Counted from the stretch's first letter, positions 18,089-26,098 are shown. The stretch: 64,000 bases of DNA from Alteriqipengyuania_B sp035481675 (GCF_035481675.1 NZ_JAYJJW010000001.1:1860001-1924000), one strand, 5' to 3'. Notes: generated by a model from the letters alone, not told the origin. A program made the numbers and translations.

Positions 18089-18113
18089 AACGGCATTACC
18101 ACGCAGACGTTCC
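18089..18113 (-). promoter_or_regulatory. EcfG-type general stress response promoter
   Basis: Read on the minus strand, GGAAC (18113-18109) is separated by 16 nt from CGTT (18092-18089). This exactly matches the consensus of the alphaproteobacterial general-stress ECF sigma factor (GGAAC-N16/17-CGTT). It lies about 48 bp before the start codon of the GlsB/YeaQ-like gene, leaving room for a short leader with AGGAGGT. Confidence 0.8.
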
Positions 18114-18217
18114 CCGATTTCGTCGCGGAACAGCTTGGAGGGTAAATGGAAACGGCCCGCTGCGCAAAATGCGCGGCAGGCCGGATCGCTCGGGTTATGC
18201 CGCCTGCGCGGCCCGGA

Positions 18218-18517
18218 TCAGTACTTGAGCTGGCGTTCGTAGAGGTCGCGGTAATGCTGGATGCGCGTAACGCGCAGGCCCTGCATGCCGGACCGGTCGA
18301 CCGCGCGCTGCCACGAGGCGAACTCTTCCAGGGTAAGGTTATAGCGTTCCAGCACCTCGTCGATCGTCAGCAGGCCGCCGTTGACGGCCGCGACGACTTC
18401 CGCCTTGCGGCGCACCACCCAGCGCTTCGTGCTCGGCTTGGGCAGGTCCTTCAGCGAGAGCGGCTCGCCGAGCGGGCCGATCACGTGTTCGGGACGGATT
18501 TTCTGGTTCTCGATCAT
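18218..18517 (-). CDS. sciP: SciP, CtrA inhibitor protein (DUF1153)
   Basis: This 99-residue helix-turn-helix protein contains the hallmark block KRWVVRRKAEVVAAVNGGLL (about 31-50), then DEVLERYNLTLEEFASWQRA and DRSGMQGLRVTRIQHYR. This is the DUF1153/SciP family. In Caulobacter SciP binds CtrA and blocks its recruitment of RNA polymerase in newborn cells. The ATG overlaps the stop of a 105-residue gene (ATGA) and has GAGGAT upstream. The presence of SciP implies a CtrA circuit in this organism, and CtrA-like boxes are seen elsewhere in the window. The role is taken from Caulobacter; in sphingomonads CtrA mainly controls motility, so the detailed wiring may differ. Confidence 0.93.
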   Translation of the reverse strand: MIENQKIRPEHVIGPLGEPLSLKDLPKPSTKRWVVRRKAEVVAAVNGGLLTIDEVLERYNLTLEEFASWQRAVDRSGMQGLRVTRIQHYRDLYERQLKY

Positions 18518-18831
18518 TCGTATCCTCGGTCGCCGGTAGCCGCCGTTGTCGGGTGAGAGGCAGCAATGCCACCAGCGATTTTGCCATTGGATAAAGCGTG
18601 TTGGTTAATTTGCCGTTTGCCATGTTTGGCAGGCACGATGTCGTCCAGCGAGCCGAGCTTGCCGAAACTGGTCGGACGCCGCCAACCCGACGGCCGCATC
18701 AGCAGCGCCAGCTCCCGCTGGGCGGCGAGGCGCGCAGTGAGCTCCGGCCAGGCGATGGGGCGCAGGGCCTCCTCGTCGGCCAGCGCAGGCGCGTCGATCG
18801 CCGCGAAGGAATCGTGGTTGGCTTCGTTCAT
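18514..18831 (-). CDS. Hypothetical 105-residue protein upstream of and coupled to sciP
   Basis: I do not recognise this gene. The product starts MNEANHDSFAAIDAPALADE, is acidic at first, then has an amphipathic arginine-rich helix (ELTARLAAQRELALLMR, about 30-46) and SGWRRPTSFGKLGSLDDI. The tail is low in structure. It has no membrane segment or signal peptide. Its stop overlaps the sciP start (ATGA), so it is translated with sciP, which is the main evidence that it is real. Codon use matches the neighbours. A small regulatory or adaptor role is possible but unproven. Confidence 0.75.
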   Translation of the reverse strand: MNEANHDSFAAIDAPALADEEALRPIAWPELTARLAAQRELALLMRPSGWRRPTSFGKLGSLDDIVPAKHGKRQINQHALSNGKIAGGIAASHPTTAATGDRGYE

Positions 18832-18865
18832 GACCTTGCTGTTACCCGCAACAGGTCAAGAACTT

Positions 18866-18902
18866 GTAAAATGGCGCTTTACCCTTCCTTGAGGGTTCAA
18901 GG
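18866..18902. promoter_or_regulatory. Two small inverted repeats in the sciP-operon/mnmA intergenic region
   Basis: GTAAA-N7-TTTAC (18866-18882) and CCTTGA-GGGT-TCAAGG (18887-18902) stand side by side between the divergent 105-residue gene (start 18831) and mnmA (start 18967). The arms are short, so they could occur by chance. Their placement in the only control region of both transcription units makes them candidate operators. Confidence 0.35.
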
Positions 18903-18966
18903 CCGGCGGATAGCGCGCGCATCGCACGCCCTTTGCGCGGCCCCTTCGCTGGTGTAAGGGGCCTCC

Positions 18967-20148
18967 ATGCCCGCAAATCCTGCGATTCCTGCCGCCGGCC
19001 TTGGTGCCGAAGACGCTGCCGCGCTGTTCGACCTGCCGCGCGCGGCGCCCGACTGCCGCATCGTCGTCGCCATGTCGGGCGGGGTCGATTCCTCGGTCGT
19101 TGCTGCGCTGGCCCATGCGAGCGGGGCGGAAGTGATCGGCATCACGTTGCAGCTCTACGACTATGGCGCCGCCACCGGGCGCAAGGGCGCGTGCTGCGCG
19201 GGCGACGATATTGCCGATGCGCGCGCGGTGGCGGACCGGCTGGGTATCGCACACTATGTCTTCGACCATGAAAGCGCCTTTCGCGAAGACGTGGTCGAGA
19301 ATTTCGCCGACGAGTATCTCGCCGGGCGCACCCCGATCCCCTGCATCCGTTGCAACATGGGGCCCAAGTTCACCGATCTGTTCAAGATGGCGCGCGATCT
19401 GGGCGCCGATTGCCTCGCGACCGGCCACTATGTGCGCCGCGTGATGGGTGCGGGCGGCCCCGAATTGCACCGCGCCGCCGATCCCGCGCGCGACCAGAGC
19501 TATTTCCTTTACGCGACGACCGACGACCAGCTCGACTACCTGCGCTTTCCGCTGGGCGGACTGCCCAAGGCACAGGTGCGCGCGCTGGCCGACGCCTACG
19601 GCCTGCGCAACGCGGCCAAGCCCGACAGCCAGGACATCTGCTTCGTGCCCGATGGCGATTACGCCAAGATCGTCACGAAGATGCGGCCCGAAGGCGCGCG
19701 CGGCGGGGCGATCGTCCACGCCGAAACGGGCGAGGAACTGGGCCGCCATCCGGGCATCATCCACTTCACCGTCGGCCAGCGCCGCGGGCTGGAGATCGGC
19801 GGGCAGGCCGAACCGCTCTATGTCGTCGGCGTGGATGCGGAAAAGGCGGAGCTGAAGGTCGGGCCCAAGCGCCTGCTCGCCGTGACCGCCGCCACGGTGG
19901 TGGAAACCAACCGCATCGGCGCGCTGCCCGGCGCGCCGCTTACCGCCAAGGTCCGCAGCCTGTCGAAGCCGGTGCCGGTCACGCTGGACGGCGCGATCGG
20001 GGGCGGCGCGAACATTCGCATCGTTTTCGAGACGCCCGAATACGGCGTCGCGCCGGGCCAGGCGGCGGTGATCTATGCCGGCGACCGGGTGGTCGGTGGC
20101 GGCTGGATCGACGCGACCGAATCCGCCGCGCAGGCGCTCGCCGCTTGA
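18967..20148 (+). CDS. mnmA: tRNA-specific 2-thiouridylase MnmA
   Basis: MnmA places sulfur on U34 of tRNA Lys, Glu and Gln, using ATP and sulfur relayed from a cysteine desulfurase. The PP-loop SGGVDSS is at residues 37-43. The two catalytic cysteines are C126 in IPCIRCN and C225 in SQDICFVPDG, matching the usual pair. IHFTVGQRRGLEIGG and the C-terminal beta-barrel with VIYAGDRVVGGGWI are present. Length is 393 residues; the first ~28 are an extension beyond the conserved core. AAGGGG precedes the ATG. The next gene starts inside its stop codon. Confidence 0.97.
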   Translation: MPANPAIPAAGLGAEDAAALFDLPRAAPDCRIVVAMSGGVDSSVVAALAHASGAEVIGITLQLYDYGAATGRKGACCAGDDIADARAVADRLGIAHYVFDHESAFREDVVENFADEYLAGRTPIPCIRCNMGPKFTDLFKMARDLGADCLATGHYVRRVMGAGGPELHRAADPARDQSYFLYATTDDQLDYLRFPLGGLPKAQVRALADAYGLRNAAKPDSQDICFVPDGDYAKIVTKMRPEGARGGAIVHAETGEELGRHPGIIHFTVGQRRGLEIGGQAEPLYVVGVDAEKAELKVGPKRLLAVTAATVVETNRIGALPGAPLTAKVRSLSKPVPVTLDGAIGGGANIRIVFETPEYGVAPGQAAVIYAGDRVVGGGWIDATESAAQALAA

Positions 20149-21080
20149 GCTTCTGGCGCGGCAGGCCGGGGCAGGTGCCGCCCGCCGCGCTCGTCCTGCT
20201 CGGCCTGTTCTTCGTCCTGCCCTTCGCGCTCTATTTCCTGCCACGGTCCGGAATCGGGCAGCAGGCCTACGAACCGCCGCGCTATGAAACCCGGTGGGCA
20301 GTGCCCGCAGGTGAGGCGGACAGCGCGCCGACGACAGGAATGACGCTGGGCGCCAATGGATTTGGCACCGTGACCGATGCCCCGCAGGCTCTCGCCACCC
20401 AACCGCCGCCCGGTTCCACATTGAGGCGATTTCCGGACCCACTCGTCGCGCCCGACGTCGCCCGCTTCTTTGCCGCCTTCCCGGTTCGCACGTGGCTCAA
20501 CCCGCCCGAGGACGGCGTCACCACCTGCACGCTGGAAGGGCCGATGATGTGGCAGGGCCATCTCGAACTGCGCGACGGGTGCCTTCTCTTCATCGACGAC
20601 AGGGGCGCGCCGCCCGCCTTGGCGCTGATCGCCGGAGCCGGGGCGTTTCGCGATCCCGAAGGCTTCCTCGCCGTCGGCCTGGCGGAAGGCGAGGCGCAAT
20701 ACCGCATCCGGGTGGGCGAGCGGGGCGGGACTTACGAAGGCCACGGCTGCTCGCGTCCCGATTACATCCCGGCGCCGGCAGGGCTGGCGAAGGCATGCGG
20801 CGTGAAACGCATGGTCAATATCGCGCAAGTGACGCGCGAAGCGTGGTGCTCGCCCGAAACGCTGGAGCGGGTTGAGGCGCAGGCCGAAGATTACCGCCGT
20901 TACGAGAGGGCGCGCCGGGAGGCCGAGGCGCTCTGCCGCGCCAAGCAGGCTGCAACGCCCGCCGGACGTCCGGCAGAACCGTGCCAGCCGGTCGCCCCGC
21001 CCGCCCCGCTGCCGTACGATCTCCACAATCCCGGCTGCAAGCTGCCCGACGGTTTCCGCGAACGCTTGCTGGCAGAATAG
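20145..21080 (+). CDS. Hypothetical protein with one N-terminal membrane helix
   Basis: Function not recognised. The start is read as TTG at 20145 overlapping the mnmA stop (TTGA); no ATG or GTG lies between it and the first helix. After SFWRGRPGQVPP comes one hydrophobic segment (AALVLLGLFFVLPFALYFL, about residues 13-31), so the rest is probably periplasmic. The ~280-residue outer part has several cysteines (TTCTLEG, LRDGCLLF, GHGCSRPDY, LAKACGV, AWCSPE), suggesting disulfides. A charged helix YRRYERARREAEALC is also present. The 311-residue length is uncertain at the N-terminus. It looks coupled to mnmA but a link in function is not evident. Confidence 0.68.
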   Translation: MSFWRGRPGQVPPAALVLLGLFFVLPFALYFLPRSGIGQQAYEPPRYETRWAVPAGEADSAPTTGMTLGANGFGTVTDAPQALATQPPPGSTLRRFPDPLVAPDVARFFAAFPVRTWLNPPEDGVTTCTLEGPMMWQGHLELRDGCLLFIDDRGAPPALALIAGAGAFRDPEGFLAVGLAEGEAQYRIRVGERGGTYEGHGCSRPDYIPAPAGLAKACGVKRMVNIAQVTREAWCSPETLERVEAQAEDYRRYERARREAEALCRAKQAATPAGRPAEPCQPVAPPAPLPYDLHNPGCKLPDGFRERLLAE

Positions 21081-21437
21081 TCAGCCGTCCCAGCTTTCGA
21101 GCACGCAGCCATAGCCTTCACGATAGGTCGCGGTCTGGCTTTCCAGCAGCGGGAAGCTGGCGGTGACGCTCTTCGCCTCCACATCCTCGCTCAGCGAGAT
21201 CAGCTCCATGCCGGGCTCGAAATCCTTTTTGCAATCCCCCAGCGAGCGCCCGCCGACATAGCGGCACGAACACGCCACACGCGCGCCATAGGACGTGCCG
21301 GCAATGGCATAGCCCTTCGCCGTGTCTTCATAGGTGAGCCACGCCGCGCCCACGGCGACCAGCACCGCCACGAACAGCCACGGCCAGATCCGGCCGCGCG
21401 TATTGCCCGTCTTTCGTGTGCGCTTTGCGGTTGCCAT
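21081..21437 (-). CDS. Hypothetical small membrane-anchored, cysteine-containing protein
   Basis: Function not recognised. The product (118 residues from the ATG at 21437) has a basic start ATAKRTRKTGNTRGR, one membrane helix IWPWLFVAVLVAVGAAWLTY, and a ~75-residue outer part with VACSCRYVGGRSLGDC and a final YGCVLE. This cysteine pattern suggests a small disulfide-bonded periplasmic domain. A longer start at 21455 would overlap the divergent hydrolase start. It is convergent with the preceding gene with no space between their stops. It may be related in location to the cysteine-rich neighbour, but I see no shared motif. Confidence 0.72.
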   Translation of the reverse strand: MATAKRTRKTGNTRGRIWPWLFVAVLVAVGAAWLTYEDTAKGYAIAGTSYGARVACSCRYVGGRSLGDCKKDFEPGMELISLSEDVEAKSVTASFPLLESQTATYREGYGCVLESWDG

Positions 21438-21454
21438 CCTGCCTGCTCTCGCCA

Positions 21455-22606
21455 ATGAAGCGCCCCGACATGATGCGCCGCCTTTCCCCTATCGCCGCCA
21501 CCGCCTTCGCGCCAGCCCTGCTGCTGGCCGCCTGTTCGGGCGAGGCGGAGACGGGCCCTGCGCCGCTGACCGAAGAGGCGCTGGCCGCCGTGACCGACAA
21601 CGCCGGCGCCCCGCGCGAGCAGCTGGCGCGGCAAGTCGACGACCTGTTCAGCGACCCGCTGGTGGCGGAAACCCGCGCGGTTATCGTTGTCGCAAACGGA
21701 GAGCTGGCGGCGGAGCGGTACGGCGAAGGCTACGGGCCGGAAACGCGCTTCATTTCCTGGTCGATGGCAAAAACGGTCACCGCCGTGCTGATCGGCATGC
21801 TGGTTTCGGAGGGCAAGCTCGACCTCGACCGCGGTCCGCCGATCCCGGCCTGGCGCCGACCGGGCGATCCGCGCGGGGACATCACCCTGCGCCAGCTGCT
21901 GCAGATGCGCAGCGGCCTGCGCCACACGGAAGCGGGCGATCCCGTTTACGAATCGGACGAGGTCCGCATGCTGTTCCTCGACGGGCGCGACGACATGGCC
22001 GCCTGGGCCGAGGCGCAGCCGCCGGAAGCCGGCGCGGGCGCGAAGTTCGAATATTCCTCCAACACCACGGTCATCCTCGCCGATATCGCCGCGCGGGTGC
22101 TGGCGGGACAGGATGCCAGCCCCGAAGAACGGCGCGCGGCGGTGGCGGGTTACTTGCGCGAACAGCTGTTCGGCCCGCTCGGCATGGATTCCATGCTGCC
22201 CGAATTCGATGCGGACGGCACGCTGATCGGCGGCAGCCTGATGCACGCGACTGCGCGCGACTGGGCCAAGTTCGGAGAATTCCTGCGGCGCGAGGGGCGC
22301 ACGGCCGACGGGGTGCAGCTGGTGCCCAAGGCATGGGTGGAGTTCATGACGCGGCCCTCCCCGCGCGAGGAGCAATACGGCGCGCAGACCTGGCTCAACC
22401 GCAAGCCGACAAACGGCGATCCGGTGCTGTTCCCCGGCACCGGTGCGGACACGCTGTTCTCGATGGTCGGCCATCTCGGCCAGTATGTCATCGTTTCGCC
22501 CGACCAGGGGCTGACGGTGGTCCGGCTGGGCAAGACACAGGATGCCGAGCGCGCGCCGCTGGTGAAGGCGCTGGGCGACATCGTCGAGCTTTACCCTTCC
22601 AGGTAG
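21455..22606 (+). CDS. Serine hydrolase, beta-lactamase family (S12), lipoprotein
   Basis: This protein of about 383 residues has a lipoprotein signal (ALLLAAC). The S12 active-site serine motif S-x-x-K is SMAK in FISWSMAKTVTA. A tyrosine-containing second motif follows in FEYSSNTTVILADI, as in NylB-like (6-aminohexanoate-dimer hydrolase) and esterase EstB relatives rather than true beta-lactamases. LLQMRSGL and GPLGMDSM are further family landmarks. It probably cleaves an amide or ester in the periplasm; the substrate is unknown. Start ATG 21455 is chosen to give a basic n-region, but ATG 21470 (MMRRLSP) is also good. The last 16 bp overlap the convergent PhzF-like gene. Confidence 0.88.
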   Translation: MKRPDMMRRLSPIAATAFAPALLLAACSGEAETGPAPLTEEALAAVTDNAGAPREQLARQVDDLFSDPLVAETRAVIVVANGELAAERYGEGYGPETRFISWSMAKTVTAVLIGMLVSEGKLDLDRGPPIPAWRRPGDPRGDITLRQLLQMRSGLRHTEAGDPVYESDEVRMLFLDGRDDMAAWAEAQPPEAGAGAKFEYSSNTTVILADIAARVLAGQDASPEERRAAVAGYLREQLFGPLGMDSMLPEFDADGTLIGGSLMHATARDWAKFGEFLRREGRTADGVQLVPKAWVEFMTRPSPREEQYGAQTWLNRKPTNGDPVLFPGTGADTLFSMVGHLGQYVIVSPDQGLTVVRLGKTQDAERAPLVKALGDIVELYPSR

Positions 22607-23385
22607 AAGCTTCCTTCAACCACCGTCACGCAATTGCCGCCGAGCCATGCCGTCGCGCCGTCGCGGCGGCAGGTGAGCGTACCGCCCCGCGCGCTCGCCT
22701 GGTGCGCGGTAAAGTGCCCGCGGCCCAACCGTTCGGTCCAGAAATGGGTCAGCACCGCATGGGCGGAGCCCGTGACGCTGTCTTCGTCCACCCCGCCGCC
22801 CGGCACGAACACGCGGCTGAGGACATCGGTCTCTTCCCCCGGCGCGGTGCAGATGAACTGGTCGTTCCCCAAGGCGCCGAGGCCGCGCAGGTCGGGATCG
22901 AGCGCGCGCACCGTTTCGGCGCTGTCGTAGAGGAAGACGTTGTAGCGCGTGTCGTTGCGCCAGACTTCCTGCGGCTCCACGCCCAGCAGGCGGAGCGCTT
23001 CGTCCCACGGCTGCGGCGCGGTTTCGATCAGCGGCAATCCGACTTCGTAGCCCGCATCGACCCGGCGCACTTCGAGATTGCCGGCCAGGCGCGTGCGGAA
23101 GGTCACCCATTCCGCGTCGCTTTGCGCCAGCAGCACATGACCGCTCGCCAAAGTGGCGTGGCCGCACAGCCGCACCTCCTCGGTCGGGGTGAACCAGCGC
23201 AATTCATAGTCGGTCTCCCCGCTCGCATCGGGGATGACGAAGGCGGTTTCGGCGAACATGTTCTCCGCCGCGATGGCCTGCAGCACCTCATCGTCCAGCC
23301 AGCTTTCGAGCGGCATCACGGCCGCCTGGTTGCCGGTGAAGGGCCGGTCGGCAAAGGCATCGACGTGGGTGTACGGCAGTTTCAT
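22591..23385 (-). CDS. PhzF family phenazine-biosynthesis-like isomerase
   Basis: This 264-residue protein has the DapF/PhzF double-hotdog fold. It starts MKLPYTHVDAFADRPFTGNQ, carries the family glutamate in NMFAETAFV (about residue 46), RLCGHATLASGHVL and the second-half GGGVDEDSVTGSAHAVL. PhzF isomerises an intermediate of phenazine synthesis, but most genomic homologues are not in phenazine clusters and their substrate is unknown. No other phenazine gene is present here. The ATG overlaps the stop of the CDF transporter gene (ATGA), giving the operon pdxH-CDF-PhzF. Confidence 0.92.
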   Translation of the reverse strand: MKLPYTHVDAFADRPFTGNQAAVMPLESWLDDEVLQAIAAENMFAETAFVIPDASGETDYELRWFTPTEEVRLCGHATLASGHVLLAQSDAEWVTFRTRLAGNLEVRRVDAGYEVGLPLIETAPQPWDEALRLLGVEPQEVWRNDTRYNVFLYDSAETVRALDPDLRGLGALGNDQFICTAPGEETDVLSRVFVPGGGVDEDSVTGSAHAVLTHFWTERLGRGHFTAHQASARGGTLTCRRDGATAWLGGNCVTVVEGSFYLEG

Positions 23386-24335
23386 GCGCCCTCCTCGCCG
23401 CTGTCCAGCGCGGCAAATTCATCCTGTTCCACCAGCGTGTTTCCCGGTTCGTCCACATGGCCCGCGGGGTCGATGTGGATGAACAGCTCCAGACCGGGGA
23501 ATTCGCGCAGCAGGTCTACCTCGACCCGCTCGATGATGTCGTGCGACTGGCCCACGGTCATATCCTCCGGCAAGTCGACGTGGAACTGCGCGAAATCGAC
23601 ATGGCCGGCTGTTCGCGTGCGCAAATCGTGGAGGTTGGCGAGCTCCGGATGGCGCGCGGCGACTTCCACGAACCGGCGGCGCTTGGCATCGGGCCATTCG
23701 CGGTCGAGCAGGTGGTCCAGAGCCTCGCGCGAGGCCTGCCACGCGTTCCACCCCAGCCAGCCTGCGATGGCGAGGCCGAAAATCGGGTCCGCCCCCGTGA
23801 TCCCGGCATAGCTGTCGAGCGCAAGCGCCGCGATCACCGCGAGGTTGAGCAGCAGGTCGCTCTGGTAATGGGCATGGTCGGTCTTGATCGCGACCGAATT
23901 GGTCCGCGCCACGACATAGCGCTGCCACGCCAGCAGGGCGAAAGTCAGCACGATGGCCACCACCGACACGCCGATGCCTTCCGCCGGCGCCTCCACTCTC
24001 GCGCCGGCGAGCAACTGCTGGGTGCTGCGCAGCAGGATGCCGAAGGCGCTGAGCGCGATCAGCATGACCTGCACCAGCGCGGCGATCGATTCCGCCTTGC
24101 CGTGGCCGAAGCGATGCTCCTTGTCCGCAGGCTGGGAGGCGTACCAGACGCCGAACAGCGTCACGAGGCTGGCGACAAGGTCGAGCGCGCTGTCGGCAAG
24201 GCTGCCGAGCATGGCGGCAGAGCCCGTCTTCCACGTAGCCCACGCCTTGAGCGACACCAGCACCACGGCAACGGTGATCGAAGCCGCCGCCGCGCTCTTG
24301 GCGAGGCTCGTTTCGGCTGGCGCGCGTGCGGTCAC
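23382..24335 (-). CDS. Cation diffusion facilitator transporter (FieF/ZitB type)
   Basis: This 317-residue metal/H+ antiporter has about six membrane helices. Metal-site residues are in helix 2 (LADSALDLVAS, D-x3-D) and helix 5 (KTDHAHYQSDLLLN, H-x3-D style). HRFGHGKAESIAAL is the loop between helices 2 and 3. The cytoplasmic C-terminal domain has LRTRTAGHVDFAQFHVDLPE and a further acidic-His region. It should export Zn2+, Fe2+ or similar ions; the exact metal is not settled by eye. The start is a GTG overlapping the pdxH stop (GTGA) and the stop overlaps the PhzF-like start, so translation is coupled on both sides. Confidence 0.93.
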   Translation of the reverse strand: MTARAPAETSLAKSAAAASITVAVVLVSLKAWATWKTGSAAMLGSLADSALDLVASLVTLFGVWYASQPADKEHRFGHGKAESIAALVQVMLIALSAFGILLRSTQQLLAGARVEAPAEGIGVSVVAIVLTFALLAWQRYVVARTNSVAIKTDHAHYQSDLLLNLAVIAALALDSYAGITGADPIFGLAIAGWLGWNAWQASREALDHLLDREWPDAKRRRFVEVAARHPELANLHDLRTRTAGHVDFAQFHVDLPEDMTVGQSHDIIERVEVDLLREFPGLELFIHIDPAGHVDEPGNTLVEQDEFAALDSGEEGA

Positions 24336-24958
24336 GGGTACAGCATCCTGCTAGCCCATTCCCCGTCCGGCCCGCCGCGTTCGAACACCCGCCGCTCGTG
24401 CATGCGGTATTCGCGGTCCTGCCAGAATTCGATCCGCATCGGGCACAGGCGGAAACCGGTCCAGTGCGGGGGGCGCGGCACGGGGCCGTCGGCGCCGTAA
24501 CGCTCCTCAAGCTCGGCGACGCGGCGCATGTAGACCTCGCGCGACGGCAGGGTGCGCGACTGGTCCGATGCGGCGGAGGCGATCTGCGATTGCGGGTGGC
24601 GCGAATGGAAATATTCGTCCGCCATCGCGTCGCTCACCTGTTCCAGCGGGCCCTCGATGCGAATCTGGCGGCGCAGGCTCTTCCAGTGAAACAGCAGCGC
24701 GGCCTGGCGGTTGGCCAGGATCTCGCCCCCCTTGCGGCTTTCGGCGTTGGTATAGAACACGAAACCGCCGCCCGTGCCGCAATCCGGCCCGTGGCCTTTC
24801 AGGAGCACCATCCGCACCGATGGCGCCCCGTCCGGCGTGGCGGTGGCGAGCGCCATGGCATTGGGATCGTTCGGCTCGCTGTCCTTCGCCTCGGCGAGCC
24901 ACGCGTCGAACGTGCCGAAGGGGTCGGCGGCGGGGATGTCGCGCGCGCTAGCCGACAC
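24332..24958 (-). CDS. pdxH: Pyridoxamine 5'-phosphate oxidase
   Basis: PdxH uses FMN and O2 to convert pyridoxamine or pyridoxine 5'-phosphate to PLP. The product has PSVRMVLLKGH, FVFYTNAESRKGGEI, AALLFHWKSLRRQIRIEGP and a C-terminal FRLCPMRIEFWQ...HERRVFE, the standard order of FMN- and substrate-binding segments. A GTG at 24958 is preferred as start because AAGGA lies just upstream and the product is then 208 residues; a TTG at 24994 would add 12 unconserved residues. It leads the pdxH-CDF-PhzF operon and is divergent from the DnaJ-like gene. Confidence 0.95.
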   Translation of the reverse strand: MSASARDIPAADPFGTFDAWLAEAKDSEPNDPNAMALATATPDGAPSVRMVLLKGHGPDCGTGGGFVFYTNAESRKGGEILANRQAALLFHWKSLRRQIRIEGPLEQVSDAMADEYFHSRHPQSQIASAASDQSRTLPSREVYMRRVAELEERYGADGPVPRPPHWTGFRLCPMRIEFWQDREYRMHERRVFERGGPDGEWASRMLYP

Positions 24959-25097
24959 GGGAAAGTCCTTGCCCCGTGGCCGTGGGACCCGCAAACGGGA
25001 TAACGCGTTGTCGCATGAGGATCATGGCACCCCCTTACCACCCCCTTCGCCTGAGGAAAGGCCGCAGCCACGAAGCGGCGCTCGCAAGAGGCCCAGC

Positions 25098-25131
25098 GCC
25101 ACTTGCCGCGCGCGAGTGGCTTGCCTAACTA
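25098..25131 (+). promoter_or_regulatory. Promoter for a leaderless DnaJ-like transcript, with overlapping inverted repeat
   Basis: TTGCCG (25103-25108), a 17-nt spacer and TAACTA (25126-25131) form a sigma-70-like promoter. Only 7 nt separate the -10 from the ATG at 25139, so transcription should start at or one base before the A of ATG. No ribosome-binding site is present. GCCACT-N11-AGTGGC (25098-25120) is an inverted repeat lying over the -35 and spacer, a natural place for a repressor. Confidence 0.6.
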
Positions 25132-25138
25132 ACACACC

Positions 25139-26098
25139 ATGGCCGATCCCTACACCACACTGGGCGTATCCCGCTCCGCCAGCGAGCAGGACATCAAGTC
25201 CGCCTATCGCAAGCTGGCGAAGGAACTCCACCCCGACCGCAACACCGACAATCCAAAAGCGGCGGAGCGGTTCAGCGAAGTCACCAATGCGTATGACCTG
25301 TTGTCCGACGCGGACAAGCGCGCGCGCTTCGACCGGGGCGAGATCGACGCGAATGGCGATCCCGTGAACCCCTTCGCCGGCGGCGGGTATGGCGGCGGAT
25401 TCGGCGGCGGCAGGCCGGGCGGTCCCGGTGGGCAGGGCGGTTTCCGGGCGCAGGATTTCGGCGCCGAAGGCGTGGACCTGGGCGATCTTTTCGAAGGGCT
25501 GTTCGGCGGCGGGAGTGGCGCCCGGGGCGCAAGCGGCGGCTTCGGCCGGCAGAGCGCCGGCACGCGGCGCCCCCCGCCGGTCGGCGCGAATGTGCAATAC
25601 CGGCTGCGCGTGCCTTTCGTCGATGCGGCCGCGCGCAAGGACCAGCGCATCACCCTGTCGGGTGGCAAGACCATCGACCTCAAGCTTCCCGCCGGGGTCG
25701 AGGACGGCACGCAGATGCGCCTCAAGGGCAAGGGCGAGCAGGGGCCGGGCGGCGCCGGCGACGCGCTCGTCACCATCGGCATCGACGGCCACCGCTTTTT
25801 CCGCCGCGACGGCGACAACATCCGCATGGACCTGCCCATCACGCTCGATGAGGCGGTCAACGGGGCGAAGGTCCGCGTGCCCACCGTGGATGGCGCGGTG
25901 ATGCTGACAATCAAGCCGGGCAGCAATGGCGGCACGGTGATGCGCCTGTCGGGAAAGGGCTTCTCGAAGAAATCGGGCGGGCGCGGCGACCAGCTCGTCA
26001 CGCTGGAAATCCAGCTGCCCGATGAGGTCTCCGCCCTGAAGGACCGCCTCGGCGACTGGACCGACGGCCGCGACGTGCGCAAGGACCTTACCGCCTGA
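25139..26098 (+). CDS. DnaJ-class co-chaperone (CbpA-like, no zinc finger)
   Basis: This 319-residue J-protein has a J domain at residues 1-67 with HPD in KELHPDRNTD. A Gly/Phe-rich linker (about 80-150, many GGGYGGGFGGG-like runs) follows, then two C-terminal substrate-binding beta domains (GGKTIDLKLPAGVEDGTQ; VPTVDGAVMLTIKPG). There is no CxxCxGxG zinc domain, so it is a type II/CbpA-like partner that stimulates DnaK ATP hydrolysis and delivers clients. Its transcript looks leaderless. The stop overlaps the start of the YihY gene (TGATG). Confidence 0.94.
   Translation: MADPYTTLGVSRSASEQDIKSAYRKLAKELHPDRNTDNPKAAERFSEVTNAYDLLSDADKRARFDRGEIDANGDPVNPFAGGGYGGGFGGGRPGGPGGQGGFRAQDFGAEGVDLGDLFEGLFGGGSGARGASGGFGRQSAGTRRPPPVGANVQYRLRVPFVDAAARKDQRITLSGGKTIDLKLPAGVEDGTQMRLKGKGEQGPGGAGDALVTIGIDGHRFFRRDGDNIRMDLPITLDEAVNGAKVRVPTVDGAVMLTIKPGSNGGTVMRLSGKGFSKKSGGRGDQLVTLEIQLPDEVSALKDRLGDWTDGRDVRKDLTA

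Noticed and set aside
18146..18556. + strand frame with a good GGAGGG ribosome-like site, opposite sciP
   Set aside because: Despite the attractive start, the product is the antisense of SciP with no features of its own, and sciP is certain.
25027..25046. Repeated ACCCCCTT between pdxH and the DnaJ-like gene
   Set aside because: Only two short, low-complexity copies; likely chance in a C-rich leader.
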